Source: Achromobacter xylosoxidans A8 (lineage in GTDB: Bacteria; Pseudomonadota; Gammaproteobacteria; Burkholderiales; Burkholderiaceae_B). Taken from it: a DNA stretch of 64,000 nucleotides. The notes under the pieces are model-generated. The model did not search any database. It was not told the DNA's origin and saw only the letters and a list, made by a program, of their open reading frames with translations. The DNA is taken from the NCBI RefSeq assembly GCF_000165835.1, contig NC_014640.1:3100001-3164000 (forward strand), given 5' to 3'. Of this stretch, positions 62,061 through 64,000 are shown piece by piece; position 1 is the first letter of the stretch; each line of letters starts with the position of its first letter. The translations under genes and the position numbers were made by a program.

Positions 62061-62882
62061 ATGCAAGAAAACACGTCCGCCGCGCAGCCGGCATCCGGAA
62101 CGCCGCAACGCCAGAGATTCGAGTCGCTCACGCAGACGCTGGAGGCGCAGCGCGCCCGCCTGCGCCGGTGGCAGACCGTACAGCCGGAATACCAGAAGAA
62201 GTACGAGGACGCGCTGGCGCCGCTGGAGACGGACGAGGTCGAACTGAAGGCCAGGCTGGTGGCCTGCTTTGACCATGCCTGCAAACAGAAGGAACTGACC
62301 AAGGCGGAACGCGCCCTGGCGTCCGAGATCGCGGCGCAGCTGGCAGAGGAGACGCTCGACGCCATCGTGCTGGACGGCACGCCGGCAGAATGCGACGTGG
62401 AGAGGTTGAAGGCCCTGTATCTCAAGCATGGCGGCTCGGACTACGACGCCGGGCTGGAGGATGAAGAGGACGAGGAAGGCGTAGCGGCGCTGCGCGGACC
62501 GGCGGCCGCCGCGCCAACTCCCGAGACGCTCGCGGAAATCGATGCGCTGGTGGCTGCCGGCCCCGATCGGCTGGCCGAAATCGGTGAGGACCGCTACGCG
62601 CAGTACAACCAGGCGCTGGAAGCGCAGCTCGCCATCCTGGCCGGCGACATCGCGGCCGAGGAAGATGGCTTCAAAGCCCGGTACCACTTCGATCCCGCGC
62701 AATCCATCGACCCGGCCGACCTGATGGAAGACCTGGACGCGGAGATCGCCGACGCCCAGGAATACATAGGCGAACTCGAATTCGAACTATCGCAGTTCGC
62801 GGACATGCAGCAGGTCAAGGCCTGGCTCAAGGCCATGAAGCAGCAGCTGGCCGCCACGCGTCGCCGCGAAGGGCGCGGCTAA
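62061..62882 (+). CDS. Hypothetical coiled-coil protein
   Basis: 273 residues, mostly helical, acidic, with no signal peptide. The first half (RFESLTQTLEAQRARLRRWQTVQPEYQKKYEDALAPLETDEVELKARLVACFDHACKQKELTKAERALASEIAAQL) resembles the region that precedes the J domain in some betaproteobacterial DnaJ-like proteins. The second half (ETLAEIDALVAAGPDRLAEIG...FELSQFADMQQVKAWLKAMKQQ) has no J-domain HPD. So it may be a J-less relative. An acidic run GLEDEEDEEG links the halves. Confidence 0.7.
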   Translation: MQENTSAAQPASGTPQRQRFESLTQTLEAQRARLRRWQTVQPEYQKKYEDALAPLETDEVELKARLVACFDHACKQKELTKAERALASEIAAQLAEETLDAIVLDGTPAECDVERLKALYLKHGGSDYDAGLEDEEDEEGVAALRGPAAAAPTPETLAEIDALVAAGPDRLAEIGEDRYAQYNQALEAQLAILAGDIAAEEDGFKARYHFDPAQSIDPADLMEDLDAEIADAQEYIGELEFELSQFADMQQVKAWLKAMKQQLAATRRREGRG

Positions 62883-62890
62883 AGTAAGGA

Positions 62891-64000
62891 TCAGGCCGCC
62901 GGACGCCGCGCGACGGGCACCACCTTCATCACCGGCGCGGCGCTCTTGCCCGCATCGGCGCGCGGCCGGATCATCATCGGGAAGAAGCGCCACAGGTATA
63001 GCCCGAACGCCAGCGCCCAGGCCGTCGCCGAGGCATGTAGCAAGCCGATGGTGGCGGCGGTCGGGAGCAGGGCGGCCAGGCGCAGCAATGCCGCCAATAT
63101 CATCAGCGCATAGCTCAAGACCATGCTGCGGTCGGTCCGCAGCGGCCGCCCCAGGTGGCCGAGCGCGGTGCGCGTGACCATGCCCAGGATCAACACCGAG
63201 AAACCGGCCACGCCGATCACGTGCGCGGGCCAGGCCGGCCGCAGCACATAGCCGGCCAGTTGCGCCGCGCCCACCAACAGGCCTATGCCCAGGCCGCCAT
63301 AACCCGCGTACAGGATCCATAGCAGCGGCACCTTTCGCACCGCCCAGGGCTTCCACGATATCCATTGCGCCAGGGCGATCAGTCCGGTGGCGGCCAGCGC
63401 CAGCGCGGCCGCCTGCGGCTGGCCCGCCAGCAGGCAGGCGATGGCGACTATGCCGGTACCCAACTGCCAATGGCCGCTGCGGGTGTGGGGCGGAATGTCC
63501 AGCCCGGCCACCGCGCGCTTGGCGAAGAAGGGGATGACGCGGCGCGCGATCAGCAGCGTCAGCACCGCCATGCACAGCAGGCCGGCATTGAAGTAGCGCA
63601 TCAGCGCGAAGTAGTCGCCCTGGACCGAGGCCCAGAGATAGAGCGCGTTGGTCGCGGCCAGGCCCAGCAGCAGAAAGGGAATGCCGTAATTGCGCTGGTT
63701 GCGCGTGACGGCAACGGCGCGGCCCAGCGCGCCCGCGGCCCACAGGAAGAACAGCAGGTCCGCCGCAGCGGCCACCACGAAGGCCGTGCGTCCGGGCACG
63801 AGATAGCCCGCGCGCGCCACGATCCAGACCGCGCACAGCGCCGCCAGGGGCGTGCCCCGCAAGGGGTTCTTGCCGGTCCAGTTGGCGCCCGCCGTCAGCA
63901 GGAATCCCACGGCGATGGTGGCGACGAAGCCCCACAGCATCTCGTGCGCATGCCAGAACATGCCATTCAACACGCCCGTCAGGCGGGCAGGGGCATGCAC
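62891..64000 (-). CDS. NnrS family haem-copper membrane protein (N-terminus outside window)
   Basis: The visible 369 residues belong to NnrS, a 12-helix haem- and copper-containing membrane protein that helps bacteria grow under nitric oxide or nitrosative stress. The signature FWHAHEMLWGFVATIAVGFLLTA and later WISWKPWAVRKVPLLWILYAGYGGLG and LILGMVTRTALGHLGRPL are present. The true start lies past base 64000, so about 30 or more residues are missing. Convergent to the coiled-coil gene, with eight bases between stops. Confidence 0.9.
   Translation of the reverse strand: MHAPARLTGVLNGMFWHAHEMLWGFVATIAVGFLLTAGANWTGKNPLRGTPLAALCAVWIVARAGYLVPGRTAFVVAAAADLLFFLWAAGALGRAVAVTRNQRNYGIPFLLLGLAATNALYLWASVQGDYFALMRYFNAGLLCMAVLTLLIARRVIPFFAKRAVAGLDIPPHTRSGHWQLGTGIVAIACLLAGQPQAAALALAATGLIALAQWISWKPWAVRKVPLLWILYAGYGGLGIGLLVGAAQLAGYVLRPAWPAHVIGVAGFSVLILGMVTRTALGHLGRPLRTDRSMVLSYALMILAALLRLAALLPTAATIGLLHASATAWALAFGLYLWRFFPMMIRPRADAGKSAAPVMKVVPVARRPAA

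Overview
The window is a gene-dense, GC-rich (roughly two thirds G+C by eye) bacterial chromosome segment. Its gene content resembles the Achromobacter/Bordetella group of Betaproteobacteria (Alcaligenaceae). Reasons: three Bug-type (tripartite tricarboxylate) solute-binding proteins, many LysR/TetR/IclR-controlled catabolic operons, an MxKDx repeat protein, an ECF sigma/FecR/TonB-receptor set and PepSY ferrisiderophore-reductase genes. The genus is an inference; no rRNA or tRNA gene is visible. No phage, insertion sequence or CRISPR array was found.

Layout. 1-5 kb: the end of a cstA-type pyruvate/peptide transporter with its small partner, an MFS transporter, a Dps-like protein, a LysE exporter and the stump of an internally deleted MFS gene. 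5-10.5 kb: a periplasmic methionine-sulfoxide repair operon (cytochrome b, molybdoenzyme MsrP, a Met-rich MxKDx repeat protein, exported MsrB and MsrA), divergent from a two-component system. 10.5-15 kb: an Rph-like dikinase with its TetR repressor and operator, then a nitronate monooxygenase. 15-18.2 kb: anaerobic ribonucleotide reductase whose glycyl-radical tail is a separate 60-residue gene, with paired NrdR boxes and an FNR-type site upstream. 18.2-24.2 kb: DUF3325 and PepSY iron proteins, a ferritin-like protein, large catalase KatE and a SYLF protein.

24-40 kb is catabolic: an M20 peptidase with a Bug protein and LysR; an aryl-CoA type operon (hydrolase, VOC protein, acyl-AMP ligase, thioesterase, flavin monooxygenase, Bug protein) facing a TetR gene across paired operators; a 283-284 bp tandem palindromic repeat; and an IclR-controlled HMG-CoA-lyase-like / CoA-transferase / Bug operon. 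40-47.5 kb is an mdtABC-like RND efflux operon. 47.5-51 kb holds small envelope proteins. 51-57 kb is a Fur-type iron-uptake locus: ECF sigma, FecR, TonB receptor with signalling domain, PepSY reductase. 57-64 kb has a LysR/flavin monooxygenase pair, a low-affinity iron permease with a basic repeat tail, a flavodoxin-like oxidoreductase, unassigned proteins and a partial NnrS.

Themes are oxidant defence and repair (MsrP system, catalase, Dps), iron handling, and uptake and breakdown of organic acids through CoA thioesters. The least ordinary features are the split NrdD, the Met-rich repeat protein inside the repair operon, and the intergenic palindromic repeats.
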